From G958295645 sp965242735 (lineage in GTDB: Bacteria > Gemmatimonadota > Gemmatimonadetes > Longimicrobiales > Gaopeijiaceae): a stretch of 64,000 nucleotides of DNA. The stretch's first letter is position 1. Every line of letters starts with the position of its first letter. The notes under the pieces were generated by a model, which was not told the DNA's origin, did no database searches, and worked only from the letters and a program-made list of their open reading frames with translations. The stretch is taken from contig OZ251497.1 of the NCBI GenBank assembly GCA_965242735.1, forward strand, positions 1,302,001 to 1,366,000. The letters run 5' to 3'. This document shows, one piece after another, positions 18,710 through 27,422 of the stretch. The translations under genes were made by a program, and so were the position numbers.

Positions 18710-19336
18710 CTACTGCGCGAGACCCTCCATCTTCTCTATCCACGCGTGGAAGCGGGGGCACTCCTCTCGAATCTTGCTCAGTCCGATCTTGCGCGCCACT
18801 CTCATGCCGTCAGCAACCTTGTTGTATTGAGGAACGATTCTCGATATTCGCTTGCTGGGCGCAGTGTCTTTATTGTCATTGATGTCTTCCGGGCCCTTCG
18901 GATTATGGAATTGCCTGCGCACGCGCCGCAATGCCTTCGTCGCGTCTCGCGGCGCATTCGGAAGAATGCCAAATGCCGCAACGTCCGAGAACAACAATCC
19001 CTCGAATTCGTGCTTCTGGACGTACGGAAAGACACGCTCCCTGTCTCGATGGCTTCGCAGTTTTTCTCGAATCTGCGTGCCGAGAACGTTCTCAAGTTCT
19101 TCGCAAGACCGGTCGCCCTTGCCGACGAATCCGTAGAAATCGACCAACGAAGTCACGCCATCGAAACGTCCAAACACAAGTTTCAGCATTTCGTTCACAA
19201 GCTTGGTTTCGGACACGGCTCCGTGCAACTGAATCGGCTGCGCATTCACATTGTATGAATGCAGATGAGTTGCGATCAAAGTCTTTACGAATTCTTCTTC
19301 TGTCTGCCCTTCGACCGAGATTGCCAGACGAATCAC
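18710..19336 (-). CDS. DUF4276 TOPRIM-like protein, partner of AAA ATPase
   Basis: The 208-residue product starts at a GTG (19336) that overlaps the stop of the upstream ATPase by 4 bp (GTGA). It opens with ISVEGQTEEEFV, the conserved acidic TOPRIM motif of the DUF4276/DUF4435/OLD-type nucleases, followed by TSLVDFYGF, which would supply the second acidic motif. A GLLFSDVAAF segment and an RVARKIGLSKIREECPRFHAW tail match DUF4276 proteins as I remember them. An AAA ATPase next to a TOPRIM effector is the layout of the PARIS anti-phage system (AriA/AriB), where AriB is DUF4435; here the effector is the DUF4276 relative. GC is clearly lower than in neighbours (about 47% over 19141-19200 by hand count), pointing to transfer. 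Confidence 0.8.
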   Translation of the reverse strand: MIRLAISVEGQTEEEFVKTLIATHLHSYNVNAQPIQLHGAVSETKLVNEMLKLVFGRFDGVTSLVDFYGFVGKGDRSCEELENVLGTQIREKLRSHRDRERVFPYVQKHEFEGLLFSDVAAFGILPNAPRDATKALRRVRRQFHNPKGPEDINDNKDTAPSKRISRIVPQYNKVADGMRVARKIGLSKIREECPRFHAWIEKMEGLAQ

Positions 19337-20460
19337 GGCCGTCCTCCGAGCAGATTCTTTTGCCACAGCTGTCCAAGCGAGTATTCGGCCAGCCATTCGT
19401 CGTAGTCGGCCTGATCGTGCCTCGTCACTTTCGTTTGACCGTCTTTCAAGTCGAAGACGAAAACATCTTCGAGATCGAATGCGTTGACCAACAAGGGCGA
19501 TTGGGTCGCAACCAAGATCTGGCGTTCTACTGCCAGAGATTTGATCATTCCGCTCACCAATTCAATCGCCATGGGATGCAGGCCCAATTCCGGCTCGTCC
19601 AAGAGCAAGACGTCGGGCAACATCTCTGGTGGAAGATTCAACAATGTCGCGAGCGCGAAGAAACGGAGGGAGCCGTCCGATGTTAGATGGGCTCCAACAA
19701 TCTGCTCGTTTCGCGCGTGCTTCCATTGAAGGATTACTTTTCCGTGTCTCTCTTCGATGGCAAAGCTGTCGAATACAGGAAGAACACGCCTGATATGCTC
19801 GCATATTGTACGATATCGATCTGGTTCGTCATTTTCCAATCTGTGGAGCACGGGGGCCAAATTGCCGCCGTGATCACGCAAGTTGTTGTCGTCGGTCGTA
19901 TTCCAGTTTCTCATGAATCCTGAGACGTAGGATGTATCATGGAATTGATATGGTGACACTTTGCAGAGTAAATCTACGATGACTTTTGCCGTCATGTAAT
20001 TCACCTCATGTGCCGCAGCCTGATCCTCGGAGCGAACGTCGCGAATCTTGGCTTCGCCGTGACCACTGCCCAATTCCCACCACCGCGGTTCGCCTGGCAG
20101 GTCGTCGCGCGTGAATCGATATCGCTCATCCATGAAGACGAAGCGATCAGGATTTCCGTACCCGAGTCGGAAAGAATATTCGTCACGCCCCTTTTCCGCT
20201 TGAATTTCGATGGTGGCTTCCAGCTCCTTGGTAATCTTGCTTCCGCCAAACAACTGGTCGCCGGCGCCGCCGTTCAGTTGCACGAAGTCACCCAACTTGC
20301 CGGATCTCAGCATCCAACTGAGCATCCGAAAGAACTTGATGACGTTGGACTTCCCGGAGCCGTTCGCGCCGATCATGACGGCGGCGCGGGGCAGGTCTGT
20401 GATTCTGACGTCCGCTAGCGACCGGAAGCCCTTGATGTGAAGGCTCTTGATTCGAGTCAT
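19333..20460 (-). CDS. AAA15/21-type ATPase of a putative defence pair
   Basis: This 375-residue ATPase has a Walker A GANGSGKS at about residues 27-34, a LKIKGFRSL-like ABC/SMC start (LHIKGFRSLADV), a late Walker B LLLDEPELGLHP, and ATQSPLLVNAF where the H-loop His is replaced by Gln. It is the OLD/RecF-like ATPase type used by many anti-phage modules as a sensor or scaffold. The ATG at 20460 was chosen because upstream codons lie in a GC-rich, non-coding-looking stretch. It is followed directly by the GTGA-coupled DUF4276 gene, and nothing else is in the unit. Base composition is visibly lower in GC than its flanks. The predicted role, sensing infection and releasing or activating the TOPRIM partner, is inference from PARIS-like systems. 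Confidence 0.83.
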   Translation of the reverse strand: MTRIKSLHIKGFRSLADVRITDLPRAAVMIGANGSGKSNVIKFFRMLSWMLRSGKLGDFVQLNGGAGDQLFGGSKITKELEATIEIQAEKGRDEYSFRLGYGNPDRFVFMDERYRFTRDDLPGEPRWWELGSGHGEAKIRDVRSEDQAAAHEVNYMTAKVIVDLLCKVSPYQFHDTSYVSGFMRNWNTTDDNNLRDHGGNLAPVLHRLENDEPDRYRTICEHIRRVLPVFDSFAIEERHGKVILQWKHARNEQIVGAHLTSDGSLRFFALATLLNLPPEMLPDVLLLDEPELGLHPMAIELVSGMIKSLAVERQILVATQSPLLVNAFDLEDVFVFDLKDGQTKVTRHDQADYDEWLAEYSLGQLWQKNLLGGRP

Positions 20461-20719
20461 GGTTGAGTCCTGCGCTCGGCGCAAAGATCGTAAAGGCGAA
20501 GGGTCGGCGGGGGGCAAGGCCAACAAAGATGGCCAGTTGTTCGCCGGAACGCAACCGGCAAGGCGGCCGTGGGCGGGGAAGAGCGACCGGTCGGGACGTT
20601 CGGGGTACGTCCGAGCCGGAAAACGACGGGTGGGCTAGGTTGACGGCTCGTGGGCTCGGGCTTAGAGTGACGCGACTTGCAAGCCCCCCTCGGAACGAGA
20701 ACGGAGAGAATCATCGAAA

Positions 20720-21244
20720 ATGAAGATCGCGAAGAGAATGCCGTGGCTGGCGTTGCTGGCGGTGGCCGGTTGCGGGCCCGCCCAAGAAGGCGGCGGCGAA
20801 GAAGCGGCCGAGTCGCCGGAATCGCAGGCCGAGAGCGTCGCGGCGGCGCAAGACGAAGGAAATCCGCGCTTCGGCGCCTGGGAGCTCGAGACGGACCGGC
20901 CCGCCCCCTACCGCAACGTCATGACGTACGAGCCCTACGGCGAAGGCGGCATGAGGATCACCGTCGCGACCACCAACGCGGACGGGGAGACCTCGGAATG
21001 GGGCTACGTGACGATGTTCGACGGCGTCTTCCGTCCGGTGGAGGGCCAGGAGGGCGCGGCCACGGCCGTGGAGGTCGTCGACGAACGCACCAACCGCATC
21101 CTCAACCAGCGCGACGGCGAGGTCTACCAGGTCATCGTCAACGTGCTGTCGGAGGACGGCCAGACGATCGACAACGAGTACCGCCGGACGCTGGAGGACG
21201 GCACGGAGAGCGTCACGAACGCCGTCTATCGGCGAATCCGCTAG
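20720..21244 (+). CDS. Small lipoprotein of unknown function
   Basis: A 174-residue protein with a lipoprotein signal (MKIAKRMPWLALLAVAGC) followed by an acidic, low-complexity linker and a compact domain. That domain reads as repeated strands: FGAWELETDRP, GGMRITVATTNADG, WGYVTMFDG, VYQVIVNVLSEDG. The pattern looks like a DUF-type beta-sandwich that measures a difference in a variable, but I do not recognise the family. The same sort of protein is common in Gemmatimonadota genomes. It is a single gene divergent from the lower-GC ATPase/TOPRIM pair and convergent with apaG. No regulatory site is visible. Confidence 0.72.
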   Translation: MKIAKRMPWLALLAVAGCGPAQEGGGEEAAESPESQAESVAAAQDEGNPRFGAWELETDRPAPYRNVMTYEPYGEGGMRITVATTNADGETSEWGYVTMFDGVFRPVEGQEGAATAVEVVDERTNRILNQRDGEVYQVIVNVLSEDGQTIDNEYRRTLEDGTESVTNAVYRRIR

Positions 21245-21296
21245 GAGCTCGTGGGGCATGGCGCCACGCGCGCTGCAGGCTCCTAGCTCGCCGGGG

Positions 21297-21686
21297 TCAG
21301 GTCAGCTCTTCCTCTTCCGCCCCCAGGTGCGGCAGGACGCCGGGCGGGGTGCGCAGGAGGCAACGCGGGATCTGGGCCCTGAACACGGACCCGTCCTTCT
21401 CGCGGAAGTGGTAGTAGCCCTCCATGTAGCCGTTCTGGTCCTCGAGCATGCAGAAGCTCTCGTACTTGAAGACGTCGCCCGGCTCGATCAACGGCGACTC
21501 GCCCACCACGCCCTCGCCCTCGACCTCCTGGTCGCCCGCCACCGGATCGTGGAACAGCAGATGACGCCAGAACAGCCGCGCGGGCGACTCGCCGATGTTT
21601 TCGATGCGCACGAAGTAGGTGAACACGTAGTGCTCGGGCGGAATCGAATGGCGAGCCGAGTAGATCGGGTCCACCTGGACGCTCAT
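21297..21686 (-). CDS. apaG: ApaG domain protein
   Basis: The 129-residue protein is close to the usual ApaG length of about 125 and has its landmarks. These are the YVFTYFVRIENIGESPARLFWRHLLF beta-strand region, DGEVEGEGVVGESPLIEPGD-like loop (written here as EVEGEGVVGESPLI), and a C-terminal GYYHFREKDG and FRAQIPRCLL. ApaG is a fibronectin-like fold with no firm enzymatic role; in enterobacteria it was linked to Co/Mg resistance and to Ap4A hydrolase operons. No apaH or ksgA is next to it here. The ATG at 21686 fits the family start. Convergent with the lipoprotein gene at its 3' end. Confidence 0.9.
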   Translation of the reverse strand: MSVQVDPIYSARHSIPPEHYVFTYFVRIENIGESPARLFWRHLLFHDPVAGDQEVEGEGVVGESPLIEPGDVFKYESFCMLEDQNGYMEGYYHFREKDGSVFRAQIPRCLLRTPPGVLPHLGAEEEELT

Positions 21687-22024
21687 GCGGTCGCGGCGCA
21701 CCGGAGGACGGCGAGACCGCGCGGGGACGCGAGACTTGCGGCGCGGGCGGGCCGTCGACCGATCCGAAGGGTCGCTCACGGGGCGGGGCGCGTCCGGCGC
21801 CTGAATGGCGGTGTCACTTCGCGGCTCCTCCTCGGGGTGCCGTTGCGGTTCACTCAAGAATAACGGCGCCCGGAATTGCCGGAGAGGCTCGAGTCGCCTG
21901 CGTGCCCCGGCCACGCCAAGCCGCCTGGGGCCGGCCGTCCGCGAGCCGCTCTTCAGCAACGAGCAGCGAGCAAGCCTCGTCACGGCGGTAGACGCCTGGG
22001 CGGGCGCCGCGCGCGAGCCGCTCT
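21687..22024. other. Intergenic region with a 16-base direct repeat
   Basis: About 340 bases with no supported gene. The sequence GCGAGCCGCTCTTCAG occurs at 21941-21956 and again at 22013-22028, 72 bases apart; the second copy overlaps the stop of the methyltransferase gene. I see no hairpin with a T-tract. Confidence 0.6.
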
Positions 22025-24958
22025 TCAGGGCCGCGTTTCCTTGCCGCCGTGCACCGTGGGTTCGGCGCACCAGCTTCGCCGCAGGGCGTCCAGGGGCTTC
22101 AGAAGGGTCTCGGGCAGGCCCAGCACGTCGGCGAAGAGCGCGCGGTCGAGGGCTTGGCGCACCTCGTCGCGGTACGCTTCGTTGGCCGGGAGCAGGTCGC
22201 GGTCTTGGAACTTGTCGAAGACGAGACGGGCGGCCTTCAGCCGGCGGGCCGAAAGGCGGCGCGGGTCCAGCACGGTCAGGGAGGGCAGCCGGCTGATCGT
22301 GAGCATGGCGCGGCCTTGCTGCTGCCGCGTCCCGGCCCACCAGAACGACATCAGGCCCAGCGTGCTGTTGGCCCAGAGGGCGAGCGGCGCTTCCCACTCC
22401 TCGCGCCGGGCCACGAAGTTGGGCCATGCCCGGCCTCCGATGCTCTTCTCGGGCGTGAGGCAGGCGGCCAAGCTCTGCGAGTTGATTTGGAAGTCGCGGC
22501 TGAAGTGGAGACGCGACGCCGTGGTCTGCCAGAGGTCGTTCGCGCGAGCCCGGAGGCCTTCGCGGACGACGCCCTCGCGATCGGGCTCGACGACCAAGTT
22601 GCGCTCTCTCGCGGCGGCGTGCCTCCAAAGGACGGGGTAGAGCGGCTGGTCCCGCGGCGCCACGACGTCGAACGGTCCTCGCGGCGTGCCGTCGGCGTTG
22701 CGACCCGCGATGTCGCGGTCCACCTTGCCGCGCGTTCCCAGTTCGTCCAGGGCCGTCGTGGGGAGGGACGGGCGCTCGTTGGTGCGCGGCAGCGCCAGTT
22801 CGCCGTCCCGCAGCGCCAGCATCGCGTCGGCCAGCGTCGGCTCGCGGAGCGCCGCGCATCCTCCTTCGGCCAGCGGCGCCCTCACGAACGTGCCCACGTC
22901 GTCTTCGCCGACCAGAATGCGGCCGCTCCTCGGCTCGTCGGGAAGCCGCTCCACGGCGCCAGCAAGCGCCGCGGCCTCCGCCCGGCTCCGGGGACGGCGA
23001 AGCAGGTTGACGAACAGCGTGTCTCGGCAGGGGGCGTCGCGGTCGCGCTTCTTCGTCCCCAGTACGAGCGCCTCGGCCATGCCCGTGTCGGCCGAGAACG
23101 CCCGTTCCGTGTTGCCGCTGGCCGCGATCGACACGACCGTCAGGTCCTCGTAGCGCCGCCCGAGCAGCGTCCGCGCCGCGGTCCACGATCCGCCCTGCAC
23201 GAACGCCGCCGGCAGCACCAGCGCGAGCACGCCGCCCGGCTTCGTCTTCATGTCGGCCAGGTCGACGAAGTACGACGCCAAGCCGGCGTTGCCGTCTCCC
23301 GCCGGCGCGTCCAGACGTTCCCGCAGTCGCTTCAGCATGGCCGACATGGCCCGCTGCTCGTCGTCCGACGTGTCGAATCCCGCGAACGACGGCACCGGAA
23401 TCGTCGCCGACTCGTGGTTCGTGGGCCTCGTGAACGGCGGGTTCATGATCACGAGATCGCAGTCCTCGTGGGGCAGGTTGACCGCGTGCGCGTCGTCCTC
23501 GGCCTCGCCGCCCGTTCCCCGCACCTGCGTTCGGGCCGTGCCGAAGGCGTCCATTTGCACGCCGGGACGCACGCCGACCACGGAGCGCGCCGTCTCGTCG
23601 GCCAGGAGGTCCAGCGACCCGATGGACAGTGGATGGCCCGTTTCCGAGGGCTGTTCGCCGTAGGGCATCGTCACGATGCGGGTCCCTTCGAACGGCACCG
23701 CGGGATGCGCGCTCGAGAGGATGGACGCCGTCAGGTGCGTGGCGGCGGGCATGATGTCGGCGGCGATCAGCGCGCGCTCCATCATCGCCGGATGCAGTTC
23801 GGCGTCGTCGCCGCCCCGGTGCCTGTGCCGCATCCGGACGGCTTGGTAGGCCGCGTTCAGCAACGTCCCGGTCCCGCACGCCAAGTCGGCGATGCGCAGC
23901 CGAGCCAGCGCCTCGCCGTCGCCCCAATCCGTCTCCAGCCGAGGCACGGCCAGCTCCGCCAGCAGCGCGGCCGACGCGGGGAGCGTGTAGAAGGTGGCCA
24001 GGAACTTCCGGTCCACGATCAGCCGCTGGAACATCTGTCCCGAGAGGTCGTGCGTCGCGGTGGCGCCCGTCTTGGCCAGCTCCGCGGCCAGCTTCTCGAG
24101 CCGGTCGAGCACCGGCTCCGCCTCGACCCCCGCGATGGCCCGGAGCACGTCGCTGGCGATCTTGAAGATGGGCCAGTAGTTGATGCGCTCCAGGATGTCG
24201 CGCCAGCAGTACAGCAGCTTCGTCCGGTCCAGCCCCGGAACGGAAAGGTGAAGCTCGATCAGCTGGGGGATGCCGTGCGTGCCGGCGATGCTGTGGTGGA
24301 AGGCGACCGCGTTGGCCAGGATCGCCATGGCCATGCGCGTCGTCTGCTCGGACTCTTCCTGGCGAAGAACGCGGGCGATGCCCTCCAGCGAGTCCGACTT
24401 GCGGTAGGCGGAGAGTTCCCGGAGCCGAAACGCCGCCTGGCGCACGCCCGTCTCCAGCGCCTCGGCGCCTGCGGCGATGCGTCTCTCGGACAGCGACGCG
24501 AACTCCACGCAAGCCGCCAAGTCGTCCACGCCGCCCGACAGCCACCCCTTGGCAGGCCAGCGGTCGGGCGCTTCTTCCGTGCCCGCGAAGACGGCGAAGC
24601 GAAGGTCCGCGGCCGCCACGCGTTCCGCCAGGTCTTCCTGTCCCTCCTTCAACGCCTCCGGCAACAGCAACGCGACGGTCTGCTCGACAGGCTCGTCGTT
24701 CGCCTCCACGACGCGGCCCAACCGGGCGCGGGCGTCGCGCTCCACGTCTCTGCCGGGCGAGAACTCGGTCTCGACGACGACCACTTGGCCCCCGGCGCTC
24801 CGCACCACGATGTCCGGCCGATGGCTTGCCCGGCGAAGGACCTGCGACTGCTCCACGCCGACGCCGCTCCGCCAGTCCGGGTGCCTGGTGCGCAGCAGGC
24901 GGCCCAGTTCGACGTTGATCGTGGCTTCGCTGTTGGTCGGCATGACCACCAAGCCCAT
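22025..24958 (-). CDS. Stand-alone N6-adenine DNA methyltransferase with N-terminal nuclease-like domain
   Basis: The 977-residue protein carries gamma-class amino-methyltransferase motifs: the SAM site IADLACGTGTLLNAAY at about residues 355-370 and the catalytic LVIMNPPF at about residue 500. A long C-terminal region follows, with a target-recognition-like part containing RDFQINSQSLA. The N-terminal 100 residues include RPDIVVRSAGGQVVVVETEF, which has the shape of a PD-(D/E)XK core but with Glu at the usual Lys position. Such single proteins resemble type IIG or Eco57I-like restriction-modification enzymes; no separate specificity or restriction subunit is nearby. The start at 24958 (or the Met five codons later, 24943) was chosen since upstream sequence is the divergent promoter region. 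Probably a defence gene; whether it cuts DNA is open. Confidence 0.82.
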   Translation of the reverse strand: MGLVVMPTNSEATINVELGRLLRTRHPDWRSGVGVEQSQVLRRASHRPDIVVRSAGGQVVVVETEFSPGRDVERDARARLGRVVEANDEPVEQTVALLLPEALKEGQEDLAERVAAADLRFAVFAGTEEAPDRWPAKGWLSGGVDDLAACVEFASLSERRIAAGAEALETGVRQAAFRLRELSAYRKSDSLEGIARVLRQEESEQTTRMAMAILANAVAFHHSIAGTHGIPQLIELHLSVPGLDRTKLLYCWRDILERINYWPIFKIASDVLRAIAGVEAEPVLDRLEKLAAELAKTGATATHDLSGQMFQRLIVDRKFLATFYTLPASAALLAELAVPRLETDWGDGEALARLRIADLACGTGTLLNAAYQAVRMRHRHRGGDDAELHPAMMERALIAADIMPAATHLTASILSSAHPAVPFEGTRIVTMPYGEQPSETGHPLSIGSLDLLADETARSVVGVRPGVQMDAFGTARTQVRGTGGEAEDDAHAVNLPHEDCDLVIMNPPFTRPTNHESATIPVPSFAGFDTSDDEQRAMSAMLKRLRERLDAPAGDGNAGLASYFVDLADMKTKPGGVLALVLPAAFVQGGSWTAARTLLGRRYEDLTVVSIAASGNTERAFSADTGMAEALVLGTKKRDRDAPCRDTLFVNLLRRPRSRAEAAALAGAVERLPDEPRSGRILVGEDDVGTFVRAPLAEGGCAALREPTLADAMLALRDGELALPRTNERPSLPTTALDELGTRGKVDRDIAGRNADGTPRGPFDVVAPRDQPLYPVLWRHAAARERNLVVEPDREGVVREGLRARANDLWQTTASRLHFSRDFQINSQSLAACLTPEKSIGGRAWPNFVARREEWEAPLALWANSTLGLMSFWWAGTRQQQGRAMLTISRLPSLTVLDPRRLSARRLKAARLVFDKFQDRDLLPANEAYRDEVRQALDRALFADVLGLPETLLKPLDALRRSWCAEPTVHGGKETRP

Positions 24959-25285
24959 CTGGGAACGTGGACGCGAAGGGGTGCGGGGGCGCCCTTCAAT
25001 GTACTGCCGGAGGGGGCGGGCCGGGGCCTTCGGCGCGAGCGGCGGCCTTTGGTCGTGGCGGGTGGCGAAGCCGTCGCGTGCGCCTGCGCCCGGAACCGCT
25101 CGCCCGCCGCGGCCGGGGCCCAATCTGCGAGGCGGAGGAGTGGCGCGGCAATGGCCGAACGGGTAGCTTTCTCGATGCATCTCGCGCATCTGGCCGCCAG
25201 AGCGAGCAAGGAGGCCCAATTGACGCGCAAGGCGATGGACGCAGCACGGAGCGCGTCGGCGCGGCGGCCGGCGAGGGGCGGTCCG
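24959..25285. other. Divergent intergenic region before copC
   Basis: About 330 bases between divergent genes. The one point of note is an excellent Shine-Dalgarno AAGGAGG at 25208-25214, five bases before an in-frame TTG at 25220, which is an alternative start for the CopC gene. No promoter box is convincing. Confidence 0.4.
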
Positions 25286-25696
25286 ATGCCCCATTGGGAC
25301 AGGCGTCGCGCGACCGTGACGTGCGTGGTCGCCCTCGGCTTGAGCTTGGCGGGGGCGGGCGCGTTCTCCGCGCTGGGCGCGGGCGGCTTGGTTGCGCACT
25401 TCGGCTTGGCCAAGTCGGCGCCCGAGGCCGACGCGACGATTGCGCCGCCCGCCGAAGTGCGCCTCTGGTTCACGCAGACGCCGGCGGAGGGCTCCGTGAC
25501 CGTGCGCGTCGTCGATGCGAAGGACGGGCTCGTGGCCGCGGACTCTCTTCGCCAGGACGCCGACGATTCCAAAGCGTTCCGGGTGGCGTTTCCGGAGCCG
25601 CTGGAAGCCGGCCGATACTCGGTCCGGTGGCGGGGCATCGGACAGGACGGCCACGCCGTGAGGGGCCGGTTCTCGTTTTGGGTGCGGAGCCCGTAG
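25286..25696 (+). CDS. copC: CopC-domain copper-binding protein
   Basis: A 136-residue exported protein: basic start, one hydrophobic signal segment, then a single CopC domain. The domain begins with AHFGLAKSAPEADATI, whose N-terminal His follows the predicted signal cleavage as in copper-binding CopC, and ends with GIGQDGHAVRGRFSFWV, the conserved SxDGHxxxG-type block. CopC binds copper in the periplasm and hands it to CopD-type membrane proteins. A CopD gene lies 720 bases downstream on the same strand, with a PEGA lipoprotein gene between. The ATG at 25286 follows GAGGGG; a TTG at 25220 with a better Shine-Dalgarno would add 22 residues. Confidence 0.85.
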   Translation: MPHWDRRRATVTCVVALGLSLAGAGAFSALGAGGLVAHFGLAKSAPEADATIAPPAEVRLWFTQTPAEGSVTVRVVDAKDGLVAADSLRQDADDSKAFRVAFPEPLEAGRYSVRWRGIGQDGHAVRGRFSFWVRSP

Positions 25697-25924
25697 GCGA
25701 CGCCCGAATCGCCGCTGGGCCCTAAGCCCACCTGCCGCGCGCCCCTGGAAGGCGAGCTGGGCGCATCCACGAAGCGAGCTGGGCGATGGCGCGCGGGGCC
25801 GACCACGGCGTAAGTTGCCTCCGGCTCGTGGCCCGGCCCGTCCGGTCGCGGCCCGGAGACGGCGTTAGCATGGTCCAACGACCTCGCCCTCGTCCACCCC
25901 GTCCAGACGGAGAATGCACCCAAC

Positions 25925-26395
25925 ATGTTGCGGCCTTCCAACCCGGCATTGATGCGAACCGCGAGCGTCGTCGCTCTCGCCGTCTCCTCAGGGGGTTGCG
26001 CGACCCTCTTCAACGATTCGCTGAAGACCGTGGCGATGACGTCGCAGCCGACCGCGGCCGAAGTCTGGGTCAACGGGAACCGCCTGGGCACGACGCCCGT
26101 CTCGTTGGACTTGACCAACAGCGAGAGCCACACGGTCGTTTTTCGGAAGGTTGGCTACAAGGAAGTCACGTGCATGTTGCGTGCGAACGTGGATGCGTTG
26201 TGGGTTGTCTTGGATGTGCTCGCCGGGCTCGTGCCAATCATTGTGGACGCCGCGACGGGCGCATGGAAGGGCATAGAGCAAGGAGCCTGCAACATGGTGC
26301 TTCCGCCGGGCGGTGGTGAGATGCGGGCGGTTGACCGCGCCGAGGCCGATGCGCGTCGGGTGGCTCGCGTGGCAGGCCGGGCGATCTTCCGGTAG
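25925..26395 (+). CDS. PEGA-domain lipoprotein
   Basis: The 156-residue protein has a lipoprotein signal with lipobox SSGGC at about residues 21-25, then a short PEGA domain: MTSQPTAAEVWVNGNRLGTTPV and LTNSESHTVVFRKVGYKEV. It closes with a hydrophobic helix (LWVVLDVLAGLVPIIVDAATG) and a charged, Arg/Ala-rich tail. PEGA domains are small beta-folds found on exported or surface proteins; function is not known. The downstream CopD gene starts 21 bases after its stop, so they are likely one transcript. Why a PEGA lipoprotein sits inside a copC-copD unit is not clear. Confidence 0.82.
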   Translation: MLRPSNPALMRTASVVALAVSSGGCATLFNDSLKTVAMTSQPTAAEVWVNGNRLGTTPVSLDLTNSESHTVVFRKVGYKEVTCMLRANVDALWVVLDVLAGLVPIIVDAATGAWKGIEQGACNMVLPPGGGEMRAVDRAEADARRVARVAGRAIFR

Positions 26396-26416
26396 GGGGA
26401 TCCAGCCTCGAAGGAC

Positions 26417-27367
26417 GTGTTCGCCACGAGCGTCGGCTGGTTGTTCTACGCGGCCCTCTTGGCGGCGACGGGATCGGTGGCCGCGCGCTGGCTCGTCGCG
26501 CCCCGCGTGAGGGGGTCGGCAAGAGGAACGTTGCTGGTAGCCGCCGGCCGGGTGGGGCTGGCAGCTGGAGCGGCGTTGCCGTTGGCGATGGCGGGCGTGC
26601 TCTGGCGCCAGTTCGCCGACTTCCGCGACCCGTTCTCGCCCTGGGGAGAGGACTTGCGCTTGCTGGTGTCCGGCACGGCGTGGGGCCGCCACTGGACCTG
26701 GGCCGCGGCTGCCTCGCTCGCGGCCCTGCTGACGTTCGCGGTCGCGTGGGCGAAGGAGAGGTGCCTGGCCAGTTCGCGGGTCGAGCTGCGGCGAGACGGC
26801 TGGGCGCGGGGCTGGGAGCGGACGCGATGGGCCGCCGCCGCGTTGCCGACGGCCGCCCTGTGCCTCTTCCCGGCGTTCTCGGGCCACGCCTCCGCCTCTG
26901 CCGTGCCGTGGTTGTCCGTGCCGGCGGACGTCCTGCACATGCTCGCGGCGGGCTCCTGGACAGGGACGTTGCTGGTGGTGGTCGCTGCGGAACTCGCCGC
27001 GCGGCGGAGCGGACGCGACTCCGTGCTTCCCGCGCTGGTCCCCGCCTTCTCGCCCGTCGCCTTGGCGTCCGCCGCCGTGCTGGTTTGCACCGGGGGCGTG
27101 CTGGCCGTCCTGCATCTCGGTTCGCCGGCCGACGTGATCCGAACGCCTTGGGGGCGTATCTTCGCCGTCAAGATCACGCTGGCCGCGGGGGTGCTGGCCG
27201 TCGGCGCGTGGAACTGGCGGCGCCTCTCTCGCTTGCTGGCCCGAAGCAGCGGCAAGCGTGCGATGCACCGGGCGGCGGCCACCGAACTCGCCTTGGCGCA
27301 GGCGGTCGTGGCGGCCACCGCCTTCCTGACCCGGTTCTCGCCGCCCGCCGGCGCGCTCTCCCCCTGA
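26417..27367 (+). CDS. copD: CopD-family copper membrane protein
   Basis: A 316-residue integral membrane protein with about eight hydrophobic helices. The CopD pattern is seen in GRHWTWAAAASLAALL and in FSGHASASAVPWLSVPADVLHMLAAGSWTGTLL, which carries the conserved His residues, then LHLGSPADVIRTPWGRIFAVKITL. CopD family members are thought to move copper across the inner membrane or act with CopC. The start is a GTG at 26417 with GAAGGA directly upstream, very close to the start codon. Its neighbour CopC, 720 bases upstream, makes copper handling the best guess. No copper-responsive operator could be seen. Confidence 0.85.
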   Translation: MFATSVGWLFYAALLAATGSVAARWLVAPRVRGSARGTLLVAAGRVGLAAGAALPLAMAGVLWRQFADFRDPFSPWGEDLRLLVSGTAWGRHWTWAAAASLAALLTFAVAWAKERCLASSRVELRRDGWARGWERTRWAAAALPTAALCLFPAFSGHASASAVPWLSVPADVLHMLAAGSWTGTLLVVVAAELAARRSGRDSVLPALVPAFSPVALASAAVLVCTGGVLAVLHLGSPADVIRTPWGRIFAVKITLAAGVLAVGAWNWRRLSRLLARSSGKRAMHRAAATELALAQAVVAATAFLTRFSPPAGALSP

Positions 27368-27422
27368 CCTGCCGCCGGTTGTCCGGCGCTCGTCCTCGCA
27401 ACCGAAAGCCGCGGAGCTCGCA

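Noticed and set aside
22049..25285. Long upstream extension of the CopC frame
   Set aside because: It is antisense to the methyltransferase; only the part from about 25220 or 25286 has signal-peptide and CopC character.
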